A DNA stretch of 64,000 nucleotides. Source: Nephrocerus scutellatus. Its lineage: Eukaryota > Arthropoda > Insecta > Diptera > Pipunculidae. Of this stretch, positions 22,150 to 34,510 are shown piece after piece. Position numbers and translations under genes: made by a program. The notes under the pieces were generated by a model. The model made no database searches. It was not told the DNA's origin and saw only the letters and a list, made by a program, of their open reading frames with translations. The stretch covers positions 88,496,965 through 88,560,964 of the forward strand of contig OX352765.1 of the NCBI GenBank assembly GCA_947095585.1, in the 5' to 3' direction. Each line of letters starts with the position of its first letter. The first letter of the stretch is position 1.

Positions 22150-24375
22150 TCTACTTGAGTTCTTCACATGTCATCTTCTTCAAGTAAGGACCTTCCTAAC
22201 TTTGCTCCAATTTGGGAGATTTTTTTTTCTTGTTGGCTATAAGGCCAGACCAAATCTCCTTCCAGAAATCCTCCACAGTTCGCACGCAGGTCATATCGCG
22301 GTTGCAGGCGTCCACTATTTTGCTCCTTACTGCAGCATGGACATTGATCATCCCCTATCTTAGATCAGTTACGTAATTTTCCTTTGTAACCAACTCTACT
22401 GGAGCCAAACTTATTATCGCAAGGTAGACGAAGTTATCTGCCAAATACGACCATTACTGGTGAGTTTTTGGTCGTATTGTGTACAGCGCTGCTATATCCC
22501 ATCATAAACAGCGGTATTCAGAGATCCCAATTATCTTGATTGGCAGATGTTCTTCCAGCGTTCTGTTGAATCTTTCAACCATTACGTCCGACTGTGTATG
22601 TAACGGAGTTTTCTTGATGTCGAGTACTTCACACAGATCTTGGAACACTAGCGACTCAAATTTCCGCCCTTGATCGGAATGCAGTTCCAGTGGTACTCCA
22701 AATAACGTCCAAATTGCATTGCCCACCGTGATTGTTTCTTGGTTTTCGATGGGATATCCTTCTGCTCTTGTTCTGAAGGAGTCAATACACACGAGTATTT
22801 AGTGAGAACCGTTCCGTGTTTCTGTTAATGGACTAGCTATTTCCATTGGTATCTGATACTGATGATGCATTTTTCCTGTGGTTTTTGGTTGTGGTCCTTT
22901 GCTTGCGACACATCTGTTACACGTTCGGCACCAGTCTTCCACAGCTCTGCTGCAATTGACCCAGTAGAAGCGGCTTCTAACTTTATCCAGTCCCCAGTGC
23001 TTCTGTCCAAATGTGATTCTGATGTACAACTGTGTTTTTCGCAAAGGACTTCTTCTACTCGATTCGTTGGTAAGACAATTTGTAATGTTGTTCTTCGACT
23101 GTCGGCAAATTTCTATTGCCTTACCTTACCATCATCCAATTTCAATGATTGCCATTGAGCCTAGTAACATTTTACTGTAGGACTTGCTGTTGCAATTTTG
23201 TGCCATTGCGTTATTTCTCTTTGCTCCATCCATTCAAATATTGGAGCAATTGAATCATAACGTGCTTTTTCTTTTCTTATTTGCTCTTTTGCAGAACGAT
23301 CTTCACTCTGTAGTTCTATTTGTGCAACTAATTCAGAGTACTTCCTGTTTTCATGCTTTATATAGTGTTTGCATTGAGGTGCACAAGGTCTCCTGGATAG
23401 GCCATCAGCATTGTTATGCAGCATGCCATTTCATTGATCTGTCCTAAATGAGTTCGTTCGATCCATCTGGCCATTTGATCCTCTGGTTCCTTATAGCTCT
23501 TTTGATTTGCAGGATAGAATTAGGATTTCTTTTTCGTGATTTTTTTGGTTTGACGTTCTCTTTGCAAACTTTACCCATGGTACGGTTTAACTTTGCGTTT
23601 TATTTGCAAAGTTTTGAAACCTGACCCGTCGATCGCCGACGGGTTTCGTTTACTCAGCAAGATGGCGAAGAGAGAGAAAGCAGACTTATTTCTCAGTTTT
23701 TTGTTCTAGTCAAATATAGTTTCGGTTTGACGTTCCATTTGCAAATCATTCACCACGAAAACCCTGTCACTTTGACAGTTTACCCGTGAATATGGTTTCG
23801 GGTATGGATTCAGCTTATCGAAAGAGGCATTAAACTACATTAGCCACTTGAGAGCTGCGTGGTTAGTTCGAAGAAGAAACTCTTGTCCATGTAGATACTT
23901 ATGGAAGTATTTGACGCTATCCACAACAACAAGCAAATCTCGACAGGTTACACAGTAGTTCCTCTCAGGTTTAGAAAGCGAACGGCTGTAGTACGCAATG
24001 ACCCGCTCCTTCCCTTTTATTCTGTGATAACACCGCTCCTATTCGCTTGTTCCTTGCGTCAGAATCAAAAGTTCTCCTGCTCGTGGATACGCCAAAATTG
24101 GGGAACTACTTCCTCTTCAGCAGATCAAATGATTTTTGATGCTCGCTTGTCCATTTAAATTTCTGATTTTTCTCAGTGAGGCGATGCAGGTTCCGATCAT
24201 CATCTGCGAAGTTAGGCACAAACCGTCGATAGTAGGAGCATAGTCTCAGAAAACTTCGCAGCTCATGTCAATTTCTTGGTAGTGGCCGTTCCTCAACAGC
24301 TGCTAACTTCTTCGGATCGGTGCGCACTCCTAGGCTGCATACAATGTGACCCAAATAGTTCAAGCGTTTTTCGTT
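22150..24375 (-). pseudogene. Ty3/gypsy-type LTR retrotransposon pol remnant
   Basis: Read on the minus strand from 24375 down, the order is that of a Ty3/gypsy pol. An RT end comes first (LGHIV-type block, then RTDP-KLAAVEE and LRSF, about 24240-24360), followed by FKWTSEHQKSFDLL and SSPILAYPR. RNase H blocks follow (about 23900-24060, then after an insertion NNADGLSRRPCAP near 23400). The integrase begins with HWGLDKVRSRFYW and the CNRC zinc-binding block (about 22900-23000). It continues through VCIDSF, the core FGVPLELHSDQGRKFES and QSDVMVERFNRTLEEHL (22550-22790), and a GPY/F-type C-terminus, SPKLEQS then EGPY, near 22190-22220. Multiple frameshifts and stops are present. No gag, protease or LTR was recognised. 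The product would have copied and integrated the element; it is not functional. Confidence 0.85.
23500..23834. repeat. Insertion inside the gypsy RNase H region
   Basis: The pol reading breaks off after an ALKWLM-type motif near 23835 and resumes with PEDQMARWIE near 23480, which are adjacent in intact elements. The intervening 330 bases are foreign. They contain direct repeats of GGTTTGACGTTC plus TTTGCAAA (23547-23569 and 23724-23746) and a short hairpin ACCCGTCG/CGACGGGT (about 23622-23645). The internal direct repeats suggest a small mobile insertion, but no target duplication was confirmed. Confidence 0.5.
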
Positions 24376-26526
24376 TTAGAATTAGGGATATTGAGTCGAT
24401 AATACTCCAAATTGTTTTAGCCAAAATGTGATATTTTCCTAATGTATATTTGCAATTATATTACTCAATAATAGTTATTGTATTTATAGACCTTTAACCA
24501 AAGAGATATCAGGAAGAATGAAGCAGAACAAAAATGTTTATACGAAAATTAATAGATTTCGCAATTGTGTGAGTGCATTCTTAATTTGTCTTAAATGTTA
24601 TCATATTATCTGAAGAACCGGTTACGCACTCAACGAAGGTACGTTGCGTGCACGTCTTATCAACCGGGCGCTGTGCGCTGCTATATGTTTTTCCTATTTG
24701 GTGGTGGACATTCACCACAAAATCGAGACTCCAATTAGAGAGCTTACAAGAAAAATTGCAATCTTTATATATATCTCTATACTATTTTCTTTAACTTAAC
24801 TTGTGATTGAACAAATTTCGTTTAAAATAAAGAAATTGTGAAAATTCATAAAATTTGGCTTTCACATCCGAAGAAACTTCTTCCAATTAATGTCAAAAGA
24901 ACATTTTATTTTTCGTAATAAAACGAAACAAGAAGAAAAAAGTTCTTGAAGGGGGCGAAAAAATTATACCGAGAGAGAACGTAATTAGAAAAGCAGCGTT
25001 GCTTTGATCGCACAAATGAGTTTTATGCTAAACTCTCTACTACATTGCACTTAGGTATATAGGTGAAGTAGCCATAAACGTACTTTAATCCACACAGCAC
25101 AATGACGAAGAACATCGGCAAATAACTTTTTTTTAATTAAATTCATTTCGGAATTCCGTTCATATAATGATATTTCGTTAGTACAGCATGGAGGTCGATA
25201 TTGATATCCTTGTTGCTTCGTTGACGATCCTTTTGTTTAATGTAATTTGACCCACAGCGAAGGCGAAAGACTAAAACGGACGCAAAGGATATTTCACTCG
25301 ATAAATAGATACGCCAAGGATATTAATTTGCACGTGTACCCTCGGGTGGAACGTTCGTTCTCTTCTTTTCTTTTGAAAGAAAACAAATATAAGTCACTCG
25401 ACCCAATTAAAATTTGCCTTTTTTCTATAAAATTGTTTACAGTAAATGTATCTCTGAACATCTCGATTCGGCTTTCATTAACAATCTTATGCTTATGCTG
25501 GAGAATTGGTGTTTTAAGGATGATTATGTGAAAAGCCAAATAAGGGGTTTGTTTTGTTGGACAAAATTTGGTTTTCTTTACATAACAAAGTTAGGAAGGT
25601 TTCTTTGGTTATTGTGCCTGGTTGTTGCTGCACCTTAATCTTAAAAATAATCTTCCAAAAAATATACTTTTTCTTAGATTTTTAAATCTTTTTAAACAAA
25701 GTGGTGAAAAGGGACAATTTTTTTTTTATTAAAAAGTGAAGGGAGACAATCCGTTGGAAATAAAAATTTTTGTCAAACATTCTGAGAAGAAAAAAAAAGT
25801 TTTTTAGTATTCTGTTGATGTGTACATTAAGTATACGGAATACAGTACCCTTTAGTACTGACTGACACACCTAGAATTCATGTTGAACTGGCCATCGATT
25901 AAGGCTGTCAGTCCGTTCTATTGTCATTATATAATAGGTTCACGCATACCCTGCAACTACAACTCCGATAACTAAACTGATGTTGACGCATTTGCTAGAA
26001 GCACGCCATAAAAAAAACCACCTTTCAGTGCTCACGCACTGGGTTCGATTTTACAACAACTCCGATCCCTTAGCAGAAACTGAAACTGAATGCGCCATCC
26101 AACCTTCAATGGCATATTGTTATTGTTGTTGATGGCAAAAGCAATTTTGAAGGCGCTTCATAATTTTATTGTTTTGTATATTGCATGTACTTTGAAATAG
26201 CCATTTACTTACCATTATACCGACACATAGTTATAATAATTTATAGAACAATGAATTACGAATACCTCCCTTGAGATGTAATCAATTACTAAGTGCTTCC
26301 CTTTTATTAATGCCTGGCGCGCTCTCAGTTGGCTGCAAACGTCTGATGTATTGCAGCTAATAATATAGCTCCCAGGGGAGCATCAAGTGAAAGCTCTCAA
26401 GAGCTGTTTGGAGCTGCTTCTCTTCTGTTCAGTCAGTTAGATGTTAGAGTATCCTTTTGTAATTTTCATTCACGATTTTCATTCAATTCAATTTGGTCAT
26501 TAAAGTGTGTAATGCCGCCCATGCGG
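24376..26526. other. No recognised gene
   Basis: AT-rich sequence. Overlapping open frames at 25247-25638 on both strands have no family motif. No mobile-element signature was seen. Confidence 0.45.
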
Positions 26527-26568
26527 CTGGCCAGGACGGGAACACGGTTGTATAGCCAAATATGATGA
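26527..26568 (+). repeat. RTE retrotransposon 3' terminus (short)
   Basis: The motif GGCCAGGACGGGAACACGGTTG followed by TATAGCCAAATATGATGA matches the 3' terminus of the RTE copy ending at 58680 and those at 30187 and 63142. Only about 40 bases are recognisable, so this is a severely 5'-truncated or decayed copy. Confidence 0.65.
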
Positions 26569-27755
26569 ATTTCCCTTATCGATATTTTAATAGCAAATAA
26601 AGTAATAGGTATGTAGTGTAGTTAGTGCAAATGTAATAGTCAGGATAACCAAACCATAACTATGAAAATGGCATTGATTGCAAGTCTATTCACGGGAACA
26701 AAACACACAGCTTTGACTTGCCTACGACATTGATTTACCACACTGACATTTTGCGAAATTAAAAAAAAAAAAAGAACAACTTACTCCGATGTGGCATTTT
26801 ACCCTTAATGACGACTCGAAATTATAATAGAAAAATGGCTCTCACATAAAAGAATTTTTCCCAATTATTAGCTCGAAACAACGTGATAAAATACACACAT
26901 GGACACAAGTAATACCTCTATCCATCTTAGTTACACTCCTAAACACCTTTTGTTCTGACTGATGTACAAAGTTTCTTTACCAACTTACGTACGTACCAGC
27001 AAATAAGCCCTATGGAACAAACACCATATTCTGAACATGACTGACAACATTCACTAGAAGGAAAAATCTCGCTTCATCAAGATGAAAATAAATGAAAAGA
27101 AATTCCTTTCAATAAACATAACTCGTATAAGCCAGCTATTTAACCCAGCCAGGACATGCATAAATAATTCATGCCCTTACGCATTAGCACACCTAATAGA
27201 AATAAATGAAAGAATATCCTTCTGCGAAAAGTTTAATATCTTTCAGGATTCTTTTTACTTCTTCCGTTCCATCGGAGTGACCAGGAAGATTTTGGATATC
27301 TCTTTATATATAGGACATATAAGGAACTTGTCTTTGCCATCAATCCCTGTCTGAATACCAGCACACACACACACACACTCAGCAAAAGTGAAAGCTGTCA
27401 GCGCCAATATCAAAATGTGAATTTAATATTCATGTGCCGTCCCGCCATCCCACTCCCAGCATCAGTCAAGATGGCAATTTTTTGTATCAAAAAAAGGGAT
27501 GAAAAAAATACTCAACAAAGAGGTCTAAAGTAATATAATAATAAAGTGTTAGTGTAAGAAATGGGGTTGGAGTTAAAGTTTTCGTTGTAATTTTTTCATT
27601 CTTGCATTTAAGATTAGGGTCTTACAACAACAATTGCAGAATCAAGGCAAATGGCAGCAAATCATCATATATATATGCAAAATATGCGAGTATAAAAATA
27701 ATGCGAACAACACTAATTTTCAACTTTACAAAAATGTACGGTCACTGCATATGTT
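26569..27755. other. No recognised gene; CA microsatellite
   Basis: AT-rich sequence with a (CA)n run at 27361-27378. The open frame at 27082-27354 has no motif I recognise. Confidence 0.45.
27361..27378. repeat. (CA)n microsatellite
   Basis: About nine CA units can be read directly. Confidence 0.8.
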
Positions 27756-27840
27756 ATTTCGTAGCGTAGTGGTTAAAGCTTTTGCGTGGAATATACATAT
27801 ATGTAGAGAGGTTCTAATCTGTACCTGTATCTTTTTTTTT
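27756..27840 (+). repeat. tRNA-derived SINE head
   Basis: An A box TAGCGTAGTGG (27762-27772) fits the RNA polymerase III consensus. A B box GGTTCTAATCT (27810-27820) follows after 37 bases and departs slightly from GGTTCGANTCC. A run of ten T (about 27831-27840), which would stop polymerase III, lies just beyond. The fold of a true tRNA is lacking, so a SINE or tRNA pseudogene is inferred. It differs from the SINE at 30258 and 39665. Confidence 0.55.
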
Positions 27841-28089
27841 AATTTTTTGTTATTATCCAAATAAGTTTTATTAAGTCTACATGTTAATAAATGCATTCAG
27901 TATGACTACAATATCTTAAATCTGAAAACTTAAACTTAGACTAACTATGGCGGGAGGGAGATGATGAGGTGCTCTTATAGAAGCGGCAGTTCTAAGACCA
28001 GATCTACTGAACTCAAAGACTCTGCAACGTTATTTTGCTTGGGTGACGCTCGCCGGTGACACAGGGTTCGTTTTCTCCTCTTTCTTTTA

Positions 28090-30110
28090 AAGTCTAAAGA
28101 GCCTTGAGCACTGTGACCTTGAGGTCTATTGTGCGTCCCTGATGTTTTACCACATTATGTGATTGCTTAGTTACTTCGTGAATGCCACCACATCTAATAA
28201 TGCTATTGGTCTGGCATTCGGCAAGGGTACTGTATGAGCCTTGAAATGTTTTATTCTTTTCTGAGTGAGGGCTACGCATACGAAGAGTATGTGCTCTGAC
28301 GTTTCCTTTGCCCGATTGGGATTAGCCCATTTTCAAAAGATGGTCATGGAATGGGCCATGTCCTGTCAAATACCAGACTAGTGTTCTTAGTATATGGCGG
28401 TCCAGTTTGATGGCCCTGTCCACATGACTTATGTTGTATTTTAGAAGCTTCTTGGCTTGTCTCATCCCAGACGAAGAATTCCATTCCGCTTCGACAGTGA
28501 AAATTCCTTCTGCGCCTTCTCTTGCGCAGAGCTCTGCTGCCTCGTTTCCGGCAGACCACATTAGCATGATTTTGTTGTTTTTGGCCTGTTCTACTAAGTG
28601 GCAGAAATAGCTCCACGTTGTTTTAGAGTAAAAGACTGGACCTTTTAATGCTAGCAGTGCTGCCTGACTGTCTGATATCACATAAATCTCTGTTCTTCTT
28701 TACCTTCTTTTAGTACATTCCAGGACGCAGGCTTCTGTTGCTATAGTTTCTGCCTGGAATACTGTTGAAGATCTACCTATGGGTATTTGTAGTGTGATTC
28801 TGGGTCCGAATACTCCTGCTCCGGCTCCTGTGTTTCTTTTTGATCCGTCTGTATACCAGATGGATGCATGGTTTCGAATGGTACTTAAGATATTTTCAAC
28901 TTGATTCCGATTCCGAGTATTCCGGGTATTTTAATCGAAAAATTCCTTTTGAAATTAGTTGTTTTTATCATTATGTCTGATGGTTGGACAGTTACATATT
29001 CCAAGTCTATTTTGGTTATGATGCTAAAGTTTCCTGGTTGGTTTGCTTTCATTTGCTCAAGAATTTTTTGTTTTGTGGCTCTTGATACAGCCTCGCTTTT
29101 GATGTGTATGTGCAGGGGAGGAAGTCCTAGACGTTTTTCCAGAGCACCCGTTGCACTTAGACAGATTAGTCTTTGTATCTTGTTCAGTTTTGAGCGTGTC
29201 GTTGATTGCTCTGTTATTGGCCACCAAACCAGGGCCGCGTATGTGATCCTAGGTCTGATTATGCTTTGGTATAGCTAAACGTTGACAGGTGAAGTAAGCT
29301 TTATTAGCTTCGTTTGTAATATATGATATGTGGGGGTTCCATGTTAGTTTTTTGTCAAACACGAACTCTAAATATTTGGCTTCTGGCATTAATTGAAGTT
29401 TTTTGTCTTGGAACTGTATTGCTGGTAGCGTTACTCTTTATCTTTTGGTGAATATGGTGCAAACTATCTTTTCAGGATTGACGCTTAGGCCAACCTCTTT
29501 GCACCATTCTTTGACTTGTTTGAGAGCAAATTGCATACGATCTGTTATCGTGCTCTCGAATTTGCCACAAACTACTTGGACTAGGTCATCTGCATAGTTA
29601 ATATTAGTTAGGCCGTTGTCTTCTAGCCTGGCGAGCAGCTGATCCATCACGAATAGCCACAGAAGGGGCGTTAGGACACCACAATGTGGATAGCCTCTGG
29701 TTGCCGCTATTGTGATGCTTTCCTCACCGAGTGAGGCTTGAATCTTTCTGCTTCTTAGCATGCTCATGACCCATCCTATGGTAGAGGAGTCGATGCCCCT
29801 TTATCTAGATTGTGTTTGAATTACTTCGAAGCTAGTGTTGTCAAAAGCGCCTTGTGTGTCGATGAAGGCGCGCATAATAACATTTCTTTGCTTCGAAGTG
29901 TATCTTCGATTTTGGTTGTCAGCTCATGTAGTGCCGTTTCCGTCGATTTGCCAGTCTGGTATGCGTGTTGACGGGTATTTAAGGGAATTCGTTTGAGCGC
30001 GTTCGACCTTATGTAATGGCCTATTATTTTCTCCATAGACTTTAGGATGAAAACTGTAAGACTGATAGGTCTATACGACCTAGTATCTTCGGGTGATCTT
30101 CGTGCTACAA
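28090..30110 (-). pseudogene. LOA-like retrotransposon ORF2 (RT and RNase H), longest copy
   Basis: The minus strand reads a nearly continuous, frame-broken ORF2. RT fingers come first (SYRPISLTVFILKSMEKIIG near 30050, then HAYQTGKSTETALHELT). A GCPQGG-type block follows, decayed to RGYPHCGVLTPLLWLFVMDQ, then NINYADDLVQVV with intact YADD (about 29590-29700) and GLSVNPEKIVCTIFTKR. A thumb region (IRPRITYAALVWWP-like, about 29230) leads to RNase H: YTDGSKRNTGAGAGVFGP (about 28800-28850), ISDSQAALLALKGP (28640-28680) and a degraded WSAGNEAAELCAREGAE. A C-terminal ETSEHIL cysteine/histidine block lies near 28290. RT and RNase H would drive target-primed reverse transcription. The 5' side (endonuclease and ORF1) is missing. 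Frameshifts near 28320 and 29440-29820 break it. Confidence 0.85.
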
Positions 30111-30186
30111 ATTAAAATGTTTTATTTCTTTATTTTTTTATTTGCCTAAATAATAACAACGCTGCTTGAAAATACTTACTATACCG

Positions 30187-30247
30187 ATGGAGAAACTTTT
30201 TGCGGTAGGCCAGGAGCGGACCCCGGTTGTAGAGCCAAATATGATGA
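30187..30247 (+). repeat. RTE retrotransposon 3' terminus (short)
   Basis: About 60 bases (GATGGAGAAACTTTTTGCGG, then GGCCAGGAGCGGACCCCGG and TTGTAGAGCCAAATATGATG) match the 3' terminus of the RTE copy at 58620-58690. It stops only ten bases before a SINE in the same orientation. No upstream RTE coding sequence is present. Confidence 0.7.
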
Positions 30248-30257
30248 GGAACCTTTG

Positions 30258-30592
30258 CAGCCGCCGTGGTTCAGTGGCTAAGTACATGGGTTTTGAGCAG
30301 GAGGTTCGTGGTTCGAATCCAAGTAACACCAAATGTATTTTTTACGGTACATGGCTTTTGAGCAGGAGGTTCATGGTTCGAATCCAAGTAACACCAAATG
30401 TATTTTTTACGGTCCTACCTCTCGCGAATGTCTTGCAAAAGTCCGACGGTAATAACTTGTCACGTTAGGATACGGCATTAAATTGTAGGTCCCCTCCATT
30501 TGTGTGCAAAAATATACATGCATAACACAATTGGTAGCGAGAAGCTAGGTCTTGGACCGCAACGGTCTGTCGCGCTGAATATTATTATTAAC
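30258..30592 (+). repeat. tRNA-derived SINE with duplicated B box
   Basis: The head has an A box TGGTTCAGTGG (30267-30277) and a consensus B box GGTTCGAATCC (30310-30320), followed by AAGTAACACCAAATGTATTT. A 65-bp segment (30282-30346) is repeated in tandem at 30347-30411, so the B box appears twice. A body follows, then a tail containing GAAGCTAGGTCTTGGACC and GGTCTGTCGCGC and ending in (ATT)n at about 30582-30590. The tail recurs at 55135-55228 and the head at 39665. Such elements are transcribed by RNA polymerase III and mobilised by a LINE. The family name is not known to me. Confidence 0.75.
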
Positions 30593-33469
30593 AACCTTTG
30601 ACACATAATCGAGGTTTCTGAAACGTAATATTGCATATTTTTTTAGGACGTACAGCATACAGTGCATATACAGAACAAAACTTTAAAGGCTAGTATCTCC
30701 AAAGTTTCGTTTTGTTACTCATATGTAGATGAAGGGGCATAAACTTTTTTGGCTTTAATTGCTTCATAAAATATCAATTAGCAGGACCTCTATGTTAACA
30801 GCTAGAACAAATAATTGGACTTGAATACTTGAGTACTTGAAACCACCAGGAGTAGTGTTTTTGCTTATTACCCGATTGCTACGATTGGTTGAAACCGCCA
30901 GCACTGCGTAATGGGCAGTGATTTGTTGTGACGCGATTGTTATCCCTGCAGTTTATTGCTCAAATTTAAATTCAAATATAATCCTTTATTTTACTTTTGA
31001 TAGAAATTTGTTTGACAAAAAAATACGTTATATTTTTCTGACATTGTACATCGCTAACTATGAGTTAATCGCATTAGTTACTTAGCTACGACAAAACCAT
31101 CGAGCAAAAGATATCTTTTTTCTTTATTCAAGGATAAATAACCATAATAACAGCATCATCATTGTCCTTATTTTTTATTTCTTTTTTTTTTAATCACACA
31201 AAGACCTCGACTATAGTAGAAAAGTTTGTGCGTTTGTGTGAAATTGGATGGTGACTCTTTGCGTGAGGTAGCCAGATACACCCAAGTATTGTAGTGATGT
31301 CAATTCGTTTGATATATCCTTTAATAGACCAAGTTTTGCAATATACTATCACCAAGGAGACTGCAACTGCGATTGAAAAATACCATTATACGGATTAGAG
31401 AAGGAGAACGAAAACAACTAACGAAATATGAAATCAAAAAAAAAACAAAAAAGAAAACCGAAGTTCAACTAAAAAGAACTCGTCCGATAGTGAGCGCAAA
31501 CAATAAGCGATGTCGAAACTTTCTCAATAAGAATCGCGAACAATGTAACGTTCAGCAAAAAGAAAACGTTCTACTTGTTGTTGTTAAGAAGCTGGACGCT
31601 GAAATAACGGTATAAAATTGATGTTTATTGGAGCGACGACAAAGTTTCGCGTAATTTGGAGGAGAAAAATTGATGGACTTTCTTATTGTGATAATGAAAT
31701 TTACCGCTTTCCATATCGGAAAAAATTGTAATTGTATTTTACTGAGACATATTTTACAGTTTCATACTCCATTTTTTGTATTACATGTGTATTGTACATT
31801 TTTGAATACTCAAGGCATTTTCAATCAATCTCATTTCTCAATTATTATGTCCAAAGTTCACTTATACAGTTCAATATCAAACGTATTGAGAACTAATTCT
31901 ATCAAATCGCAAAGTAATAATTCAACTGCAAATTATTACACTTTCCAGAATATTACAACAATCATAGTCAAGGGCTTCATAGTACAACACACACATCCAT
32001 CTATCATTACTTACTATTAACGCTACACAAGACTGTGTAAAGTTTTAATTAAAAGTTCGCTACCTTCAGGCTTAGGTAAGTCTACAATTTCAAGATACTT
32101 GAGCAATTTCTTTCATGATATTATTATCATGAGCGTTCAGGTAATAATTATCTCTTTGTGATTTTCTATTTGGAAGTTCAAAGGATAGCTGCTGTATACA
32201 AAGTAAACGTAGCAAAAAGCCTTATCGCCACCGCCGTCATAGCAATATTCCAATCAGACGGTAATAATCAGTTACTCAGTCTCATTGCTACAAAAATATT
32301 ATAATTTCTTCTATCTGCGATTGCAAATTTATGTATCTGTGAAAATTTCCGTGACAACCAATCTAGGTTTTGGTTGATTCATTAAAATTGTACAGACTAA
32401 TAAAATGGGGCCTTCTGAAATCAGAGAAGAATAAACGAAGCGACATTTTAATTGGAGTGTAATGAGGTTGTTTCAATACACCCTTAAGCATACGCCACCC
32501 TAAAAAAGTGTAGAAATATACCAACTGATAATCTGTTTCTATTCATAGATTTCATTTGGAATTTGTTTTCAGATGGTTTAGGAAATATCTGCTCTAGAAA
32601 TTATAAAAATTAAAAAAAAATATCGTAGACGTGTAGGCCTCAATCACCAATGCGAAATCTATTCAGTGTATTGATGTCTCCCTAATTCCTACTTAGAATA
32701 TCATTTGAAAAGGGAATCATTTGTGTTAAAGTAAAGGTAAGTGATATGTTCGTGAATTCGCTGATAAAATTATGTAGTTTATGCCAGGATCTATTGATGC
32801 AAACTGGATGTGATCAGTTCAAAACAGGGATATAGGAAGTAATCATTATAATTGAATTTTTTTCCTTCTTTTTTTTTGTTAAATTGTCTTGCAATGACTG
32901 TGTTCTAGCATTATACCAAATGGTTTATTTTACTTCCTGCAACCCAATTTTATCGAAACACACAGCTTATGGAAATTGCTGATATCTAATCAAAAGGCAT
33001 TTCGGTTTTCCATTCAAACAAATTGTTATGTTTCAGGTTTACACTAGAAAGATGGATTTTCTACACCAATTATATTCTAGAAAGACTGACTGAATGGTTA
33101 TTGACCTTAGCCTTGGTTTTATATTAATTTTTCAATTAGAAATGAAAAATAACACTTGTATATTAGAAGTTATGGGTTTTTATGATCTTCGTCTTAAGTA
33201 CATGGCCTTAAGCAATGGGCAAGTATGCCTTTGACTATAGTTCACAATAATGTTCGAAGTTTATTTCTTTTTCTCAAACCGGTAGCGACAGATTATGAGG
33301 TGTTAATATAACTCGCTATTCAGTTTTAATACGGCGAATTAAAATATTGCTGACCCGTATTTTCTGGGTAGTTAAACGAACTTTTGAAGAAATACTCATT
33401 TAGGCGCTTTGAGAGTAAAATTTTTAGGTTTTATCTTTTTCTTTTAGTTTCTACATAGTCTTGTGTGTT
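30593..33469. other. No recognised gene
   Basis: AT-rich sequence. Open frames at 31373-31615 (lysine-rich, from an A-rich stretch) and 31670-32020 show no domain or transposon motif. Confidence 0.45.
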
Positions 33470-34360
33470 CTAGGCCAACCACCACGCCTGCACGCCATCA
33501 TGTGCGGTTTATTAGGATGAAATCTTCAAATCTTTCTAGTAGCCAAGATCCCTCGACAGATCTGCGCTATGTATTTTTCGGTCTGTCGTATGACAACACG
33601 GATACAACTTTGAAGTGGCACAAACCTGCTAACACCAAATGCTAATAGCGTCGGTTCGCCATATTTCAGACAAGATGTCAAACATCTTCTTTGCTTTGGC
33701 AATCCGGTTGGCAATATCTCGTTCAATTCCACCGTCAGTCGAGACTGTACTTTTTACTTTCTCTATGGGTTGTCCAGCAACACATTCTTAAGCTGGAGTC
33801 GATAAATTTGTTTGCAGGATCTTTTGAGGTTTTGCTTTGGCAATAAAAAAAACGCGCGACACTTTGTATGGATATTTTTACTTGGCTTATAGCATTGGTC
33901 GTGGTCAATCTACATAGTCGTGTCAGTTTATTTGTGATGCCGAATTCTCTCATGGCTTTATAAAGCTTTACTATGGTTATGCTATCATAGGCGGCTTTAA
34001 AGTCTATAAAAAGATAGTGTAGTGAGTTTTGAAACTCTAGATATTTTTCCAACACCTGCCTAAGTGTGTAAATCTGATCAGTTGTTGATTTTCCTGGGAT
34101 GAAGCCAATTAACCAATAATGACTTTAGCGTATGGGGCTGTCCTGTATTGAAGGATAGAGGAGAAAATCTTTTACGCGGTACTCGGAAAAGTCATACCAC
34201 GATAATTGCTGCATGTTGTGATATTTCCTTTCTTGTGTATCGGGCACAAGATGCCTCTTCGCCAGTCTTCTGGCATCGCTACTTCCTCCCATACTTGCAC
34301 TATTATTTCACGAATTGCTTGGTGTATTGTGAAAGATTCTTAAATCATGGCATATAGCGG
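33470..34360 (-). pseudogene. RTE-clade reverse transcriptase, decayed
   Basis: On the minus strand the domain order is that of RTE elements. A pre-finger block corresponds to VWEEVAMPEDWRRG (about 34265-34320). ILCPIHKKG-like and NYRGM-type blocks follow (about 34185-34240), then SSTDQIFTLRQ-like and VLEKYLEFQNSLHYLFIDFK plus AAYDSITIVKLYKAM (33920-34055), with the first catalytic aspartate in DFK. A shifted frame then reads VSTDGGIERDIANRIAKAKK and ILSEIWRTD (about 33650-33750). The YADD catalytic box lies in a deleted section. At least four frame changes are needed. It cannot make an enzyme. A separate RTE 3' half lies at 58140-58680. Confidence 0.8.
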
Positions 34361-34370
34361 CGTAAGACCA

Positions 34371-34510
34371 CGCCATACTACAATGACTGTGTTCTTCTAT
34401 GTGCGCTTGTACGCTGTCGCTGTGTAAAGCGCTGCTTTACGATTGCGGTTGTATGTTTTTATTTTTCAACATTAATAGTGTAATTCCGTGTATACTTTTG
34501 GTTATTTTTG
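34371..34510 (+). repeat. Unclassified repeat P, copy 1
   Basis: Blocks CGCCATACTACAATG, CTGTGT, GCGCTTGTACGCTGT, GCTGCTTTAC, TTTTTATTTTTCAACATT, ATAGTG, AATTC and TATACTTTTG recur in the same order at 54754-54905. It has no coding content and no recognised ends. Confidence 0.6.

Noticed and set aside
22862..23158. Plus-strand open frames across 22133-23447
   Set aside because: They are antisense to the gypsy integrase, whose zinc-binding and core motifs are readable on minus.
30258..30346. Functional tRNA gene
   Set aside because: The A and B boxes are good, but the acceptor and anticodon stems do not pair, the promoter segment is duplicated, and head and tail copies occur elsewhere; a SINE fits better.
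31373..31615. Lysine-rich 80-codon frame
   Set aside because: It lies in an A-rich stretch and has no recognisable domain; composition explains the open frame.
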